This document shows positions 41,671-50,433 of a DNA stretch of 64,000 nucleotides, piece by piece (positions within the stretch are counted from its first letter, which is position 1; each line of letters starts with the position of its first letter). The position numbers and the translations under genes were made by a program. The notes beneath the pieces were generated by a model. The model worked only from the letters and a program-made list of their open reading frames with translations, was not told where the DNA came from and did not search any database. Where the stretch lies: contig JAACZV010000011.1 of the NCBI GenBank assembly GCA_009996515.1, positions 94,167 through 158,166 of the forward strand, read 5' to 3'. This stretch comes from Comamonadaceae bacterium (GTDB lineage Bacteria; Pseudomonadota; Gammaproteobacteria; Burkholderiales; Burkholderiaceae_C).

Positions 41671-42201
41671 ATGTTTGACGACCCCGTTGTGACGGCGTTT
41701 GCCACGCTTGAGGATATGCCGTATCGCCGCCTGGATGACGGGCGCCTCCTCCGCGGCGGCTCTTCGGACCCGACAATGACGACGGCTTTCCAGCTCTCGG
41801 TCTTCAAACGACCCTGGGCGCCTCTTGAGCGCGATGCAGCCGGCCGCGAGGGCTATTTCTACAGAGCCCGCTTCTATGCCAAGGGAGGTCGCTACGTCCA
41901 GTTTCCTGAGGTCCTGCGCCAGACGCGGCGGCTTCACGATGACGTGCTGTTCGTTGCGCACGACGGCAATGCCAGCAGCGTGACGCTGCTAATTCCCGCT
42001 GTGATCGGTTTGCCCCACGTCAGCGATGCGATCAGCGGCTTCCATGACGCCTGCCTGAGTGCAACGCGCCATGGCCCGCCTCCGTACACGTCAGAGGCCA
42101 TCGACGCCTTCGCACTTTCACAGCCGGAGTTCGTGCTGATCGGCTTCGATCCGCTCTTGAACACTTCTCGAGACATGCCGTTCACGATCTTTGGCGCCTG
42201 A
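41671..42201 (+). CDS. Hypothetical protein, first gene of a pair with an HNH nuclease
   Basis: 176 residues from ATG 41671, with GGAAG five bases upstream; the frame is open to 41584 and a GTG at 41644 is an alternative. No family recognised. Mixed alpha/beta character, no signal peptide or membrane helix, one cysteine only (near residue 119). Segments such as GYFYRARFYAKGGRYVQFP and DVLFVAHDGNASSVTLLIPAVIGLPHVSDAI look like a folded globular domain. Lower GC than its surroundings; ends 80 nt before the HNH gene on the same strand. May be an accessory or immunity partner; that is speculation. Confidence 0.5.
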   Translation: MFDDPVVTAFATLEDMPYRRLDDGRLLRGGSSDPTMTTAFQLSVFKRPWAPLERDAAGREGYFYRARFYAKGGRYVQFPEVLRQTRRLHDDVLFVAHDGNASSVTLLIPAVIGLPHVSDAISGFHDACLSATRHGPPPYTSEAIDAFALSQPEFVLIGFDPLLNTSRDMPFTIFGA

Positions 42202-42281
42202 CGCTACCGATACCCCGCTGCGGGCGTTGCGCAGGTCGGAGAATCGGCGAATCAGCTCGCAACTGGGATGGACTGCAACCC

Positions 42282-43232
42282 ATGACTTCGCCGGAAGAGC
42301 CACCCGTTTCGCCAGACCGACGAGTTCGGCTGAGGAACAACACCTGCCCTTACTGCCGGACGCGCTTGGCCGCAGGCGCACGAGAAATCGAGCATGTGAT
42401 CGGCAGAAGATTCGTGCCCAGGGGAACGCTGCAAGCTGCATGGAACCTGCACGTCTGGTCATGCAGGCCGTGCAACTTTGAGAAGTCCCAACTCGAAGAC
42501 GACATTTCAGCGATCACCCTTCTCGGCCGAGTGTCGGCAGCCGGCCAAGTCAGCGACTCAGGCCTTCTGAAGGAAGCCAGCCGCAAGGCGATGGGGAGCA
42601 TCAGCCGCAAGACGGGGCGATCCGTAGCGAATAGCGATGAGGCGATCACCATTCGAGGCAAGCTAGGCCCAGCACAGGCCTCGATCACTATGCGAGCGCC
42701 AGCCCAGCTCGACCGGGACCGCGCGCACCGCCTAGCGCTCTTCCAGTTGAAGGCGCTGTTCTACTGGCTGACCTACAACCGTGAGACGGAGCTGGGGGGC
42801 TTCTGGTCTGGCGCCATGTTCCCGGTCGATGGCACCAACAAATCGGACTTCGGAAACGTGGTCCAGCGAGCCTTCGCGGATCGAGTGATCGGCTGGGACT
42901 ACCGCCTGGTGGTCACGACCGCCGCAACCAATTTTCAGGCCGCAATACGGAAGCATCCAACGGCTGCTGCATGGTCGTTTGCCTTGGAGTGGAACGGCAA
43001 TTTCCGGCTGATCGGCTTTTTCGGCGACGAGGCCACCTGCGAGGCGGAACGTGAGGCGTTGCCTAAGCTCGAACCCGACTTTCTGCATGAGGACGGGCCT
43101 CACATATACGCCATACGGGCCAACAAGGTCCTGGCCGAGGAAGAGGACTTGCTGTTCATCGTGCCAGATGAGGCGGCGCCCGATGGCAACGGCACCCCGC
43201 AGGCCGACAGTCGGGCCGCCTCGGTGCTCTGA
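42282..43232 (+). CDS. HNH endonuclease domain protein
   Basis: 316 residues. The N-terminal 70 residues hold an HNH/zinc motif: Cys22-PY-Cys25, Glu37-His38, Asn55-L-His57, Cys61-RP-Cys64-Asn65 and Lys68, matching the C-x2-C ... EH ... N ... C-x2-CN-x2-K pattern of HNH nucleases. The following about 240 residues have no recognised domain (FQLKALFYWLTYNRETELGGFW, LEWNGNFRLIGFFGD). No membrane or export signal. Codon use and GC differ from the neighbouring chromosome, so recent transfer is likely. It could be a defence, mobile-element or stand-alone nuclease; targets unknown. Confidence 0.75.
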   Translation: MTSPEEPPVSPDRRVRLRNNTCPYCRTRLAAGAREIEHVIGRRFVPRGTLQAAWNLHVWSCRPCNFEKSQLEDDISAITLLGRVSAAGQVSDSGLLKEASRKAMGSISRKTGRSVANSDEAITIRGKLGPAQASITMRAPAQLDRDRAHRLALFQLKALFYWLTYNRETELGGFWSGAMFPVDGTNKSDFGNVVQRAFADRVIGWDYRLVVTTAATNFQAAIRKHPTAAAWSFALEWNGNFRLIGFFGDEATCEAEREALPKLEPDFLHEDGPHIYAIRANKVLAEEEDLLFIVPDEAAPDGNGTPQADSRAASVL

Positions 43233-43758
43233 CCTGCATCGATCACGCACGGAACAAACTTCACCACTTCTTCCCCCATCTCGAGGTACTCACGCGGTCA
43301 GGGCGGGCGCTCGTTCATGGTCTGCAGCACCTGCGCGCAGAGTTCGGCTCCTAACCCTGCGCTGGCACCGACGCCTGACGGCGTGGCTGAACGCAATCGC
43401 TGAACGACCGCTACCAGGCACGGAATCACGTGGCCGCTAGGACCGCAGTGGGTCGACAGCGGCCCGTGCTTTGCAGCACTCCTGCGCCCACTCCCACCTG
43501 AAGCAGACCTACCGCAGATCCCTGTCGTGATCGGCGCCCACCGCATCCCGCATGCACCGCCGCCGCGCCATTCAAGCCCTTCCACTTTCTCGCCGCACGC
43601 TGCACTGCGCGACGGCACATCTGCAAAAGAAGAAAAGCCCCTGATCGTTGCCGTTCAGGGGCTCCATTCGATGCAGGCCTCGCGCATCGAATTGCGGATC
43701 CGGGCTCGGCGCCCGGTGATGCCGGCCGCCGAATTCCTGTCGCAACAGACGCTGCGGC
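43233..43758. other. 526-nt gap between convergent genes; hairpins but no gene
   Basis: No open frame here has recognisable sequence or a ribosome site; a minus-strand frame at 43298-43618 is low-complexity. The right end holds three hairpins (43636-43663, 43666-43692 and 43700-43716); the first serves as the terminator of the minus-strand lipoprotein gene. Confidence 0.5.
43631..43663 (-). terminator. Rho-independent terminator for the choice-of-anchor lipoprotein gene
   Basis: Perfect 9-bp stem AGCCCCTGA/TCAGGGGCT with a 10-nt loop; on the minus strand it runs into TTTTCTTCTTTTG. About 95 nt behind the stop at 43759. Confidence 0.75.
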
Positions 43759-45534
43759 CTAGCGAAGCGGCGTCACGTTGACGCGATAGACCGTCGTGGT
43801 GCCGCTGACCTCATTGCCGACGATCAGCCGCGGCATGTTGTCGGGGCTGTCGGCCGCGCTCACAAACGTCAGGCCCTCGGGGCCGAGGTCCGAGCCGGCC
43901 GCCACGGCCGCGGCGTTGGGTGCGACGTTGACGTCCCGGTTGTTCAGGTACTGCACGAACGACGGGGCATTCGGATTCGAGACGTCGTAGACCATGACGC
44001 CGCCCATGCGCTCCAGGCCGATGAAGGCATAGGTGCGGCCGTTGATCTGGCCGAGGGTGAGGCCTTCCGGCTCCGGCCCCTTGCTGTTGCTGCGGCGATC
44101 GCCGGTCAGTGCGCCGTTGTGGTCCTGATTGAACAGGTTGCCGTAGCGGTTGGCCGTGATGCGTTCGAAGTCGCTGGCCGAGTCGAACACCCGCTCGCCC
44201 GTCTGCATGTCCCAGATGGCGAACGAGCGGCCGCCGTAGGCATACAGGCGCGTCACGGTGGCGCCGTTCTTCTGCTTGGTGGCGCTGTAGGAGAAGGTCA
44301 TGCGGCCCAGCGTGGCGTCCGAGCTCGCCGAGTAGGCGGCGAGCTCGCCGCTCAGCGTGGCGGCGAACGCCGGGGCCATCGTGACGGCGTCGCGCAGCGT
44401 GATCTCGTCGCGGCATTGGCCGGAGAAGTAGTAGCCGGCCGCCTCGCACGCGGCCTGGCCCACGCCGGCCAGCCAGTCCTCGCGACTGTCGCCTTCGTTC
44501 GCCGTCACGACATAGGTGCGGCCGTTCACGGTGTAGGCCGCGATGGCGTCGGGCTGGTACATGCCCATCACCGGCCAGGTCTTCAGGTTCACGCCGTCGT
44601 TGCGGCTGACGTCCAGCTCGTTGCCAGGGATGGAGAAGTCCTTGAACCCCATGCCGACGATCTTCTTGACCGTGTGGCTCGTCAGGTCCAGCACCGCGAT
44701 GGCACTCGCTTCCTGCAGCGACACATAGGCCTCCCGGCTGTCCGCGCGGACGGCGATGTACTCGGGCTCGAGATCCTGGGCCACGGAGGCGCCGACACCC
44801 GAGAGCACCATCTTCGACAGCGGCAGCTCGGCATGGCGGGGGCCGCCGGCGTTGAAGTCCGTGAACCGGATCGTCGCCACCGAGTAGTCGGACACGGTGA
44901 TGACCGACACCGAGCCCTCCGGGTCGACCGTGTAGCCCACGTTCGGCTCCCCCTCGTTGGCGACCAGCACCTTGGTGCCGTCCGGCGTGAAGGTCAGCAT
45001 GTCGGGCAGCGCGCCCACCGGAACGGCGCGCAGGAAGCCCAGCGTCGACGCGCTCAGGAACACCACCCAGCCGTTGTCCGTCTTGGGATTGGCCTCGACC
45101 GCCACGGCCACCAGGTTGCCGCGGGTGGCCACGCTGTTGGCCGCGCCCACCACCGCGGCGCTGCCCACCACGCCGTTGGCGACCATCAGGGCCCGCAGGT
45201 CGATGCTGCCCGCGGGATTGCCGAGTGCCGCGATCTTGGCGGCCGACGAGGCATCGAAGTAGTCGATCTTTCCGCTCTGCGCATTGACCGTGAAGATGCG
45301 GCCGGTCGTCTTCTCGAAGGCCACGATTTCCGCCGCGCTCACGTTGTAGCCCTGGGACTGGCTGCGCCCCTCGACGCTGATCGAGACCAGCTGGCTGACC
45401 GCATCCACGCCCGGCGCCCCCTGTGCCCCCGGCGCTCCGGGTGCGCCAGGCTGACCGTCATCACCGCCGCCGCAGGCGGCCAGCACTGCCGCGCTCAGCG
45501 CGCCTAGGAACCAGGTTTTTGTTTTTGCAAGCAT
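43759..45534 (-). CDS. Choice-of-anchor I family lipoprotein with a collagen-like stretch
   Basis: 591 residues from ATG 45534. A lipoprotein signal MLAKTKTWFLGALSAAVLAAC (Cys21 lipidated), a Gly/Asp spacer, a collagen-like Gly-x-y run (about 27-41) and a long beta-propeller domain of the choice-of-anchor I/YncE-like type: FTPDGTKVLVANEGEPN, VTANEGDSREDW, SKGPEPEGLTLGQINGRTYAFIGLERMGGVMVYDVSNP, SDLGPEGLTFVSA. Related domains occur with extracellular phosphatases and nucleases. Likely surface-exposed or periplasmic. A possible Pho-box half pair lies upstream. Confidence 0.82.
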   Translation of the reverse strand: MLAKTKTWFLGALSAAVLAACGGGDDGQPGAPGAPGAQGAPGVDAVSQLVSISVEGRSQSQGYNVSAAEIVAFEKTTGRIFTVNAQSGKIDYFDASSAAKIAALGNPAGSIDLRALMVANGVVGSAAVVGAANSVATRGNLVAVAVEANPKTDNGWVVFLSASTLGFLRAVPVGALPDMLTFTPDGTKVLVANEGEPNVGYTVDPEGSVSVITVSDYSVATIRFTDFNAGGPRHAELPLSKMVLSGVGASVAQDLEPEYIAVRADSREAYVSLQEASAIAVLDLTSHTVKKIVGMGFKDFSIPGNELDVSRNDGVNLKTWPVMGMYQPDAIAAYTVNGRTYVVTANEGDSREDWLAGVGQAACEAAGYYFSGQCRDEITLRDAVTMAPAFAATLSGELAAYSASSDATLGRMTFSYSATKQKNGATVTRLYAYGGRSFAIWDMQTGERVFDSASDFERITANRYGNLFNQDHNGALTGDRRSNSKGPEPEGLTLGQINGRTYAFIGLERMGGVMVYDVSNPNAPSFVQYLNNRDVNVAPNAAAVAAGSDLGPEGLTFVSAADSPDNMPRLIVGNEVSGTTTVYRVNVTPLR

Positions 45535-45580
45535 CGTCTCGATCACTGGGATGGAAAACCGCGGAATCTCCACGAAGCCC

Positions 45581-45598
45581 GTGTCGAGCTGATGACAG
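45581..45598 (-). promoter_or_regulatory. Possible Pho-box-like site
   Basis: On the minus strand CTGTCAT-CAGC-TCGACAC, 47 nt before the lipoprotein start. The first half is a perfect PhoB half site at the right 11-bp spacing; the second matches only about four of seven bases. Suggestive because the family is tied to phosphate scavenging, but weak. Confidence 0.3.
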
Positions 45599-45748
45599 CC
45601 TGTTGCACGCAAGACCGGCCGATGCTGCGCGAGGGCTGCACGCTCCCGTGCGGCGAAGGCGCCTTCCTTCTGCAGGTGCAGAACCCGCCGGCTGCGTGCC
45701 TTTGCGGCCTATCCGCGTGAGAATCGAACGCCCCACCGAGGAGTCGCC

Positions 45749-46249
45749 ATGCCCAAGGTCAGCCCGATCGCAGCGCGTTTGGAGAACCTCGCCGCGCCGC
45801 TTGAACATGAATCGCAGCTGCGCGCCATCGCCGCGGCGCGCGTCGGCACCGTGCTCATCACGGGCGCATCGGGCACGGAGCGGGCACGTACCGCCCAGGC
45901 CCTGGCCCGGCTCGCGGGCGGCGCTCTGATGCGCGTCGACCTCTCGCAGGTGGTGAGCCGGTATATCGGCGAGACCGAGAAGAACCTGGACCGCCTGCTC
46001 ACGGCGGCCGCGGCGAGCGGCAGCGTGCTGTTCTTCGACGAGGCCGATGCCTTGCTCGGCAGGCGCAGCGGCGTCAAGGACAGCCATGACCGCTACGCCA
46101 ACATCGAGGTCAGCCACCTGCTCCAGCGGGTCGAGAGCTACGGTGGATGGGTCGTGCTGGCCACCAGCGGCCGGCAGAACCTGGATGCCGCCTTTCTGCG
46201 GCGGCTGCGCCACGTCGTCGACCTGCCCGGGCCGCCCGACGGCGGCTGA
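45749..46249 (+). CDS. Short AAA+ ATPase-like protein with degenerate Walker A
   Basis: 166 residues with a strong GAGGAG Shine-Dalgarno. It corresponds to the core of a VPS4/FtsH-type AAA domain: Walker A position reads GASGTERA (39-46) without the Lys of GxxGxGKT, RYIGETEKNLDRL (71-83), intact Walker B VLFFDEADALLG (93-104), sensor-1-like LATSGRQNLD and arginine-finger region FLRRLRHVVDLPGP. It stops where the C-terminal lid would start. So ATP binding is doubtful and the protein looks truncated. Divergent from the lipoprotein gene; no partner gene is obvious. Confidence 0.65.
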   Translation: MPKVSPIAARLENLAAPLEHESQLRAIAAARVGTVLITGASGTERARTAQALARLAGGALMRVDLSQVVSRYIGETEKNLDRLLTAAAASGSVLFFDEADALLGRRSGVKDSHDRYANIEVSHLLQRVESYGGWVVLATSGRQNLDAAFLRRLRHVVDLPGPPDGG

Positions 46250-46453
46250 AGCGGGCGGCAGGCTGCCCGGCCACCGCGGACGCCGGCCCTGCCGAACCCA
46301 AGCAGCGCATGACGCGGGTCGCGCCCGTTCATCTCCGCCATGCCCAGGTCGGGAATTCGCATGACCTCGGGCAGCCCCCGGTGCCAGGGTGTAAGTTCCG
46401 GCCACCGCCAGCCGACCCACCGGCACTGGCCATTGCCGACACCCTGCTCATCC

Positions 46454-47422
<969 letters not shown>

Positions 47423-47426
47423 GGCG

Positions 47427-48128
47427 ATGAGGCCAGACCTGACGACGGCGCTGCCGGACGAGCGCCGGGCCGCCCCCAGCCTGTCCAGGCCGCCTGGCAA
47501 GCGGACGGCGCGAAGCCTCATCCAGCAGGCCTTGCTGCATGGCGCCGCCAAGCCGCTGCTGTTCATCGCCTGCCTGCTGCCGCTGGCCTGGCTGGTCTAC
47601 GGCGCCGCCGCCGGTCAGTTGGGCGCCAACCCTGCCGAGGCCTTGATACGCCGCCTGGGCGACTGGACGCTGCGCGGCCTGTGGCTGACGCTGACCGTCA
47701 CGCCGCTGCGCGAGCTGACCGGCCTGGCCGCGCTGGCGCGCTTTCGGCGCATGCTGGGCCTGTTCACCTTCGGCTATGCCTGCCTGCACCTGCTGGCCTA
47801 TGGCTGGCTGGACATGGGGCTGGACTTCGGCGACATCGCGCGCGACATCGCCAAGCGGCCCTTCATCCTGATGGGCTTCACGGCCTGGGCGCTGCTGCTG
47901 CCGCTGGCCGCCACCAGCTTCAACCAGGCCATACGGCGGCTGGGCGCGCGGCGCTGGCAGCTGTTGCACCGGGCGGTCTATGCGATCGCCATCGTCGCGC
48001 TGCTGCACTTCATCTGGATGCGCGCCGGCAAGCACAACTTCGCCGAGCCGGCCGTCTATGGCGCACTGCTGGCCGTGCTGCTGGGCTGGCGGCTGGCCAA
48101 GCGCCTGGCCAGCAGGCTGCGCCGATAA
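47427..48128 (+). CDS. msrQ: MsrQ haem-binding membrane subunit
   Basis: 233 residues. Inner-membrane b-type cytochrome that passes electrons from the quinone pool to MsrP. After a 35-residue cytoplasmic N-terminus there are about six helices, including RRMLGLFTFGYACLHLLAYGW and RWQLLHRAVYAIAIVALLHFIW with the His residues that bind haem in the family. Same strand as msrP with a 4-nt gap. Confidence 0.95.
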   Translation: MRPDLTTALPDERRAAPSLSRPPGKRTARSLIQQALLHGAAKPLLFIACLLPLAWLVYGAAAGQLGANPAEALIRRLGDWTLRGLWLTLTVTPLRELTGLAALARFRRMLGLFTFGYACLHLLAYGWLDMGLDFGDIARDIAKRPFILMGFTAWALLLPLAATSFNQAIRRLGARRWQLLHRAVYAIAIVALLHFIWMRAGKHNFAEPAVYGALLAVLLGWRLAKRLASRLRR

Positions 48129-48160
48129 TTTCCGGCTTTCTGCCAGGCCCGATCGCTCCC

Positions 48161-49408
48161 ATGTCCAGCCCCATCCCCATCGATGTCGCCATCCTCGGCG
48201 GCGGCCCCGCCGGCTGCAGCGCCGCCTCCTGGCTGGGCCAGATGGGCATGACGACGCTGTTGGTGGAGCGCGAGCCCCGCCTGTGCGCGACGCTGGCCGG
48301 CCTGGACTTCGCCCAGGACTGGGTGCTGGGCGAGCCCGCCGCCCACCTGGCCGCCCTGGGCGAGCATTACGCCGCCCAGGCCCGCGCCACGCCGGGCCTG
48401 ACGCTGCGCCTGGGCACGCGGGCCGAGTCCGCCCGCCACACGCCCGAGGGCTGGATGCTGCAGCTGGCCACCGGCGAGCATGTGCAGGCCCGCGCGCTGC
48501 TCGTCGCCACGGGTCTGCGCCTGCTGCGCCCGGCGCGCTATTTCGCCGTGCCTCACGACCGCGTGCTGGACGCGGCCCAGCTGACCGCCCGCCGCGAGGC
48601 CCTGCCGCCGGGGCGCGTGCTGCTGCTGGGCGCGGGCGACAACGCGGCCGAGAACGCCCTGTTCCTGGCCGAGCGCGGCCACCAGGTCACCGTCCGGTCG
48701 CGCGGCAGCTGGCGGGCCCAGGTGCATCTGGCCGGGCAGGCCGAGGCCCATCCACGCATCCGGGTGCAGCTGGCCACGCCGCTGCCCGAGGCCTTGCTGC
48801 CCGACGACGACGGCGTCACGGTCGGCGCCGAGCGCTTCGATTTCGTCGCCGCGCTCTTGGGCTTCGAGCCCGAGCCCTCGGCCTTCGCGCTGCTGGACGA
48901 GGCCTCGCGCCAGCACGCCTTCGTCGCCGGCGACGCCAGCCGCCGCTGGCACCCCTGCGTGCAGACGGCGCTGGCCGACGGCGTGCAGGCGGCCAAGCAG
49001 ATCGAGCTGGCGCTGCGCCCGCAGGCCGCCGCCGCGCCGCAGCGCTACAACAACCGCCAAGTCATCCATCTGCAAGGGCTGCGCTTCCGGGCCAACCTGG
49101 GCGTGCTGGACTTCGAGCGCACCGGGCCCCAGCCCATCCAGGTCGATGCCGAGGTCAACCTCGGCGCGCTGCCGGTCGTCGCGCGCGACGCCGACATCGG
49201 CCATGTGCTGGACTACCGGCGCGTGCGCGCGGCCATCATCGACGAGTGCACCGCCGAGCACACCGACCTCGTCGAGGCGCTGCTGGGCAAGCTCTGCAAC
49301 CGCCTGATGAGCCTGCCGGGCGTCGTGGGCGTGCGCCTGAAGCTGACCAAGCTGGAGATCTTCCCCGACTGCGAGGTCTCGATCAGCACCGAGCTGGGCG
49401 CCTGGTGA
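48161..49408 (+). CDS. folB: FAD/NAD(P) oxidoreductase fused to dihydroneopterin aldolase (FolB)
   Basis: 415 residues in one uninterrupted frame. Residues 1-290 resemble the thioredoxin-reductase fold: FAD loop ILGGGPAGCSAA (11-22), LLVATG (113-118), NAD(P) loop LLLGAGDNAAENA (154-166), FVAGDAS (254-260); no CxxC redox motif. Residues 300-415 are a complete FolB domain: IHLQGLRFRANLGVLDFER, IGHVLDYRRVRAAI, EHTDLVEALLGKLC and LKLTKLEI, with Lys397 at the catalytic lysine position. FolB converts dihydroneopterin to 6-hydroxymethyl-dihydropterin in folate synthesis. The flavin half may act on a pterin; that is inference. No frameshift or linker repeat is seen. msrQ ends 32 nt upstream. Confidence 0.8.
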   Translation: MSSPIPIDVAILGGGPAGCSAASWLGQMGMTTLLVEREPRLCATLAGLDFAQDWVLGEPAAHLAALGEHYAAQARATPGLTLRLGTRAESARHTPEGWMLQLATGEHVQARALLVATGLRLLRPARYFAVPHDRVLDAAQLTARREALPPGRVLLLGAGDNAAENALFLAERGHQVTVRSRGSWRAQVHLAGQAEAHPRIRVQLATPLPEALLPDDDGVTVGAERFDFVAALLGFEPEPSAFALLDEASRQHAFVAGDASRRWHPCVQTALADGVQAAKQIELALRPQAAAAPQRYNNRQVIHLQGLRFRANLGVLDFERTGPQPIQVDAEVNLGALPVVARDADIGHVLDYRRVRAAIIDECTAEHTDLVEALLGKLCNRLMSLPGVVGVRLKLTKLEIFPDCEVSISTELGAW

Positions 49409-49435
49409 GGGCGCGCGGGGCCGCCCGCGCAAGTC

Positions 49436-49449
49436 TTGACGCAGGTTAA
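49436..49449 (+). promoter_or_regulatory. FNR/Dnr-type box candidate
   Basis: TTGAC-GCAG-GTTAA, one mismatch from a TTGAC-N4-GTCAA half-site pair, centred 46 nt before the start of the NirD/L-like gene. The spot for a class II -10 (49472-49477, GAGCAT) is poor, so this rests on the box and on context. Confidence 0.4.
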
Positions 49450-49488
49450 GGACGATTCCGGCCGCCGCGCGGAGCATGGGGGCCGCCC

Positions 49489-50406
49489 ATGCTTCAACCG
49501 CACTCCCACGCCAGCTGCTGCGCCAGCCTGCGCCAGGCCCTGTTGCAGGGCTGGCAGCAGACGTTTCCGCTGCACGCCTCGCCGTTCCGGCAGATGGCGG
49601 CCCGCAGCGGCGCGACGCCGCGCGAGTTGCTGAGCCTGTGCCAGGAACTGCAGCGCAGCGGCGCGCTGCAGGCCATACAGCCCTGCTGGGGCGACGGGTT
49701 GCGCCGCGAGCGCTGGCGCTTCGCGTTCGAGCCGGGCGGGCATGACGCCGCCCTGGCCACCGCGCTGGCCGCGCTGCCGGGCTGCTTCCACCTCGAGCGC
49801 GCCGCGCCCCAGCCGGACCTGCCGCCGCTGTGGGCCGAGATCGAGGCGCTGGACGAGGCCGCCCTGGCCCGCCAGCTGCAGCGGCTGCCGGCGCCCCCCC
49901 TGGCCCGGCTGCGCCTGCCGGCCGCGTCCGCGCAGGCGCAGCCCTGCGACGACCCCGAGACGGCGGGCCTGCTCGAGGAGGGGCTGGCGCTGTGCTCCCG
50001 GCCTTTTGCCCGCTGCGCCAGGCGGCTGGGCTGCAGCGAGTCCCGGCTGCTGGCGCGGCTGCAGGCCTGGCGCCGCTCGGGCCTACTGGCCGGCCTGGCC
50101 CTGAAGCCGCCGCCCACGCCGGTGCCGCAACCGGGCCTGCTGGCGCTGTGGCGGGACGCTTCGCCCACGACCGACGGCCTGGCCCGGCTGCAGGCCCATG
50201 GCGGCGTGGAGCGCGTCGTCCAGGGCCCCGGCACGCCGGCCTGGCCTTGGCGGCTCAGCCTGGTGCTGCGCACCGCGCCGCAGCTGGCACTGGACCAGCT
50301 GCGCGAGATCGTCGCGCACGCCGGCCTGAGCGCACCCGACACCAGCGCCCGCCTGCTGATCGAGCAGCCGCGCGACCAGGCCCTGCTGTTCCGCACCGCG
50401 GCCTGA
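49489..50406 (+). CDS. NirD/L-like siroheme decarboxylase-family protein (Lrp-like fold)
   Basis: 305 residues. N-terminal QQTFPLHASPFRQMAARSGATPRELLSLCQELQRSGAL resembles the helix-turn-helix entry of AhbA/NirD-type proteins (FPL...PF..MA...G). The second half starts with a similar HTH (LCSRPFARCARRLGCSESRLLARLQAWRRSGLL), so two such units are fused. The histidine-rich active-site segments of haem d1 enzymes are not obvious. It may be a diverged haem d1 assembly factor or a regulator; no nirS, nirJ or nirF is here. Opposite strand to the NO operon. Confidence 0.5.
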   Translation: MLQPHSHASCCASLRQALLQGWQQTFPLHASPFRQMAARSGATPRELLSLCQELQRSGALQAIQPCWGDGLRRERWRFAFEPGGHDAALATALAALPGCFHLERAAPQPDLPPLWAEIEALDEAALARQLQRLPAPPLARLRLPAASAQAQPCDDPETAGLLEEGLALCSRPFARCARRLGCSESRLLARLQAWRRSGLLAGLALKPPPTPVPQPGLLALWRDASPTTDGLARLQAHGGVERVVQGPGTPAWPWRLSLVLRTAPQLALDQLREIVAHAGLSAPDTSARLLIEQPRDQALLFRTAA

Positions 50407-50433
50407 GGCGCCGGGGCGGACGTCAGGCCCGGC

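Noticed and set aside
43298..43618. Minus-strand frame of 106 codons between the HNH and lipoprotein genes
   Set aside because: Gly/Arg/Ala-rich, without family sequence or start signals.
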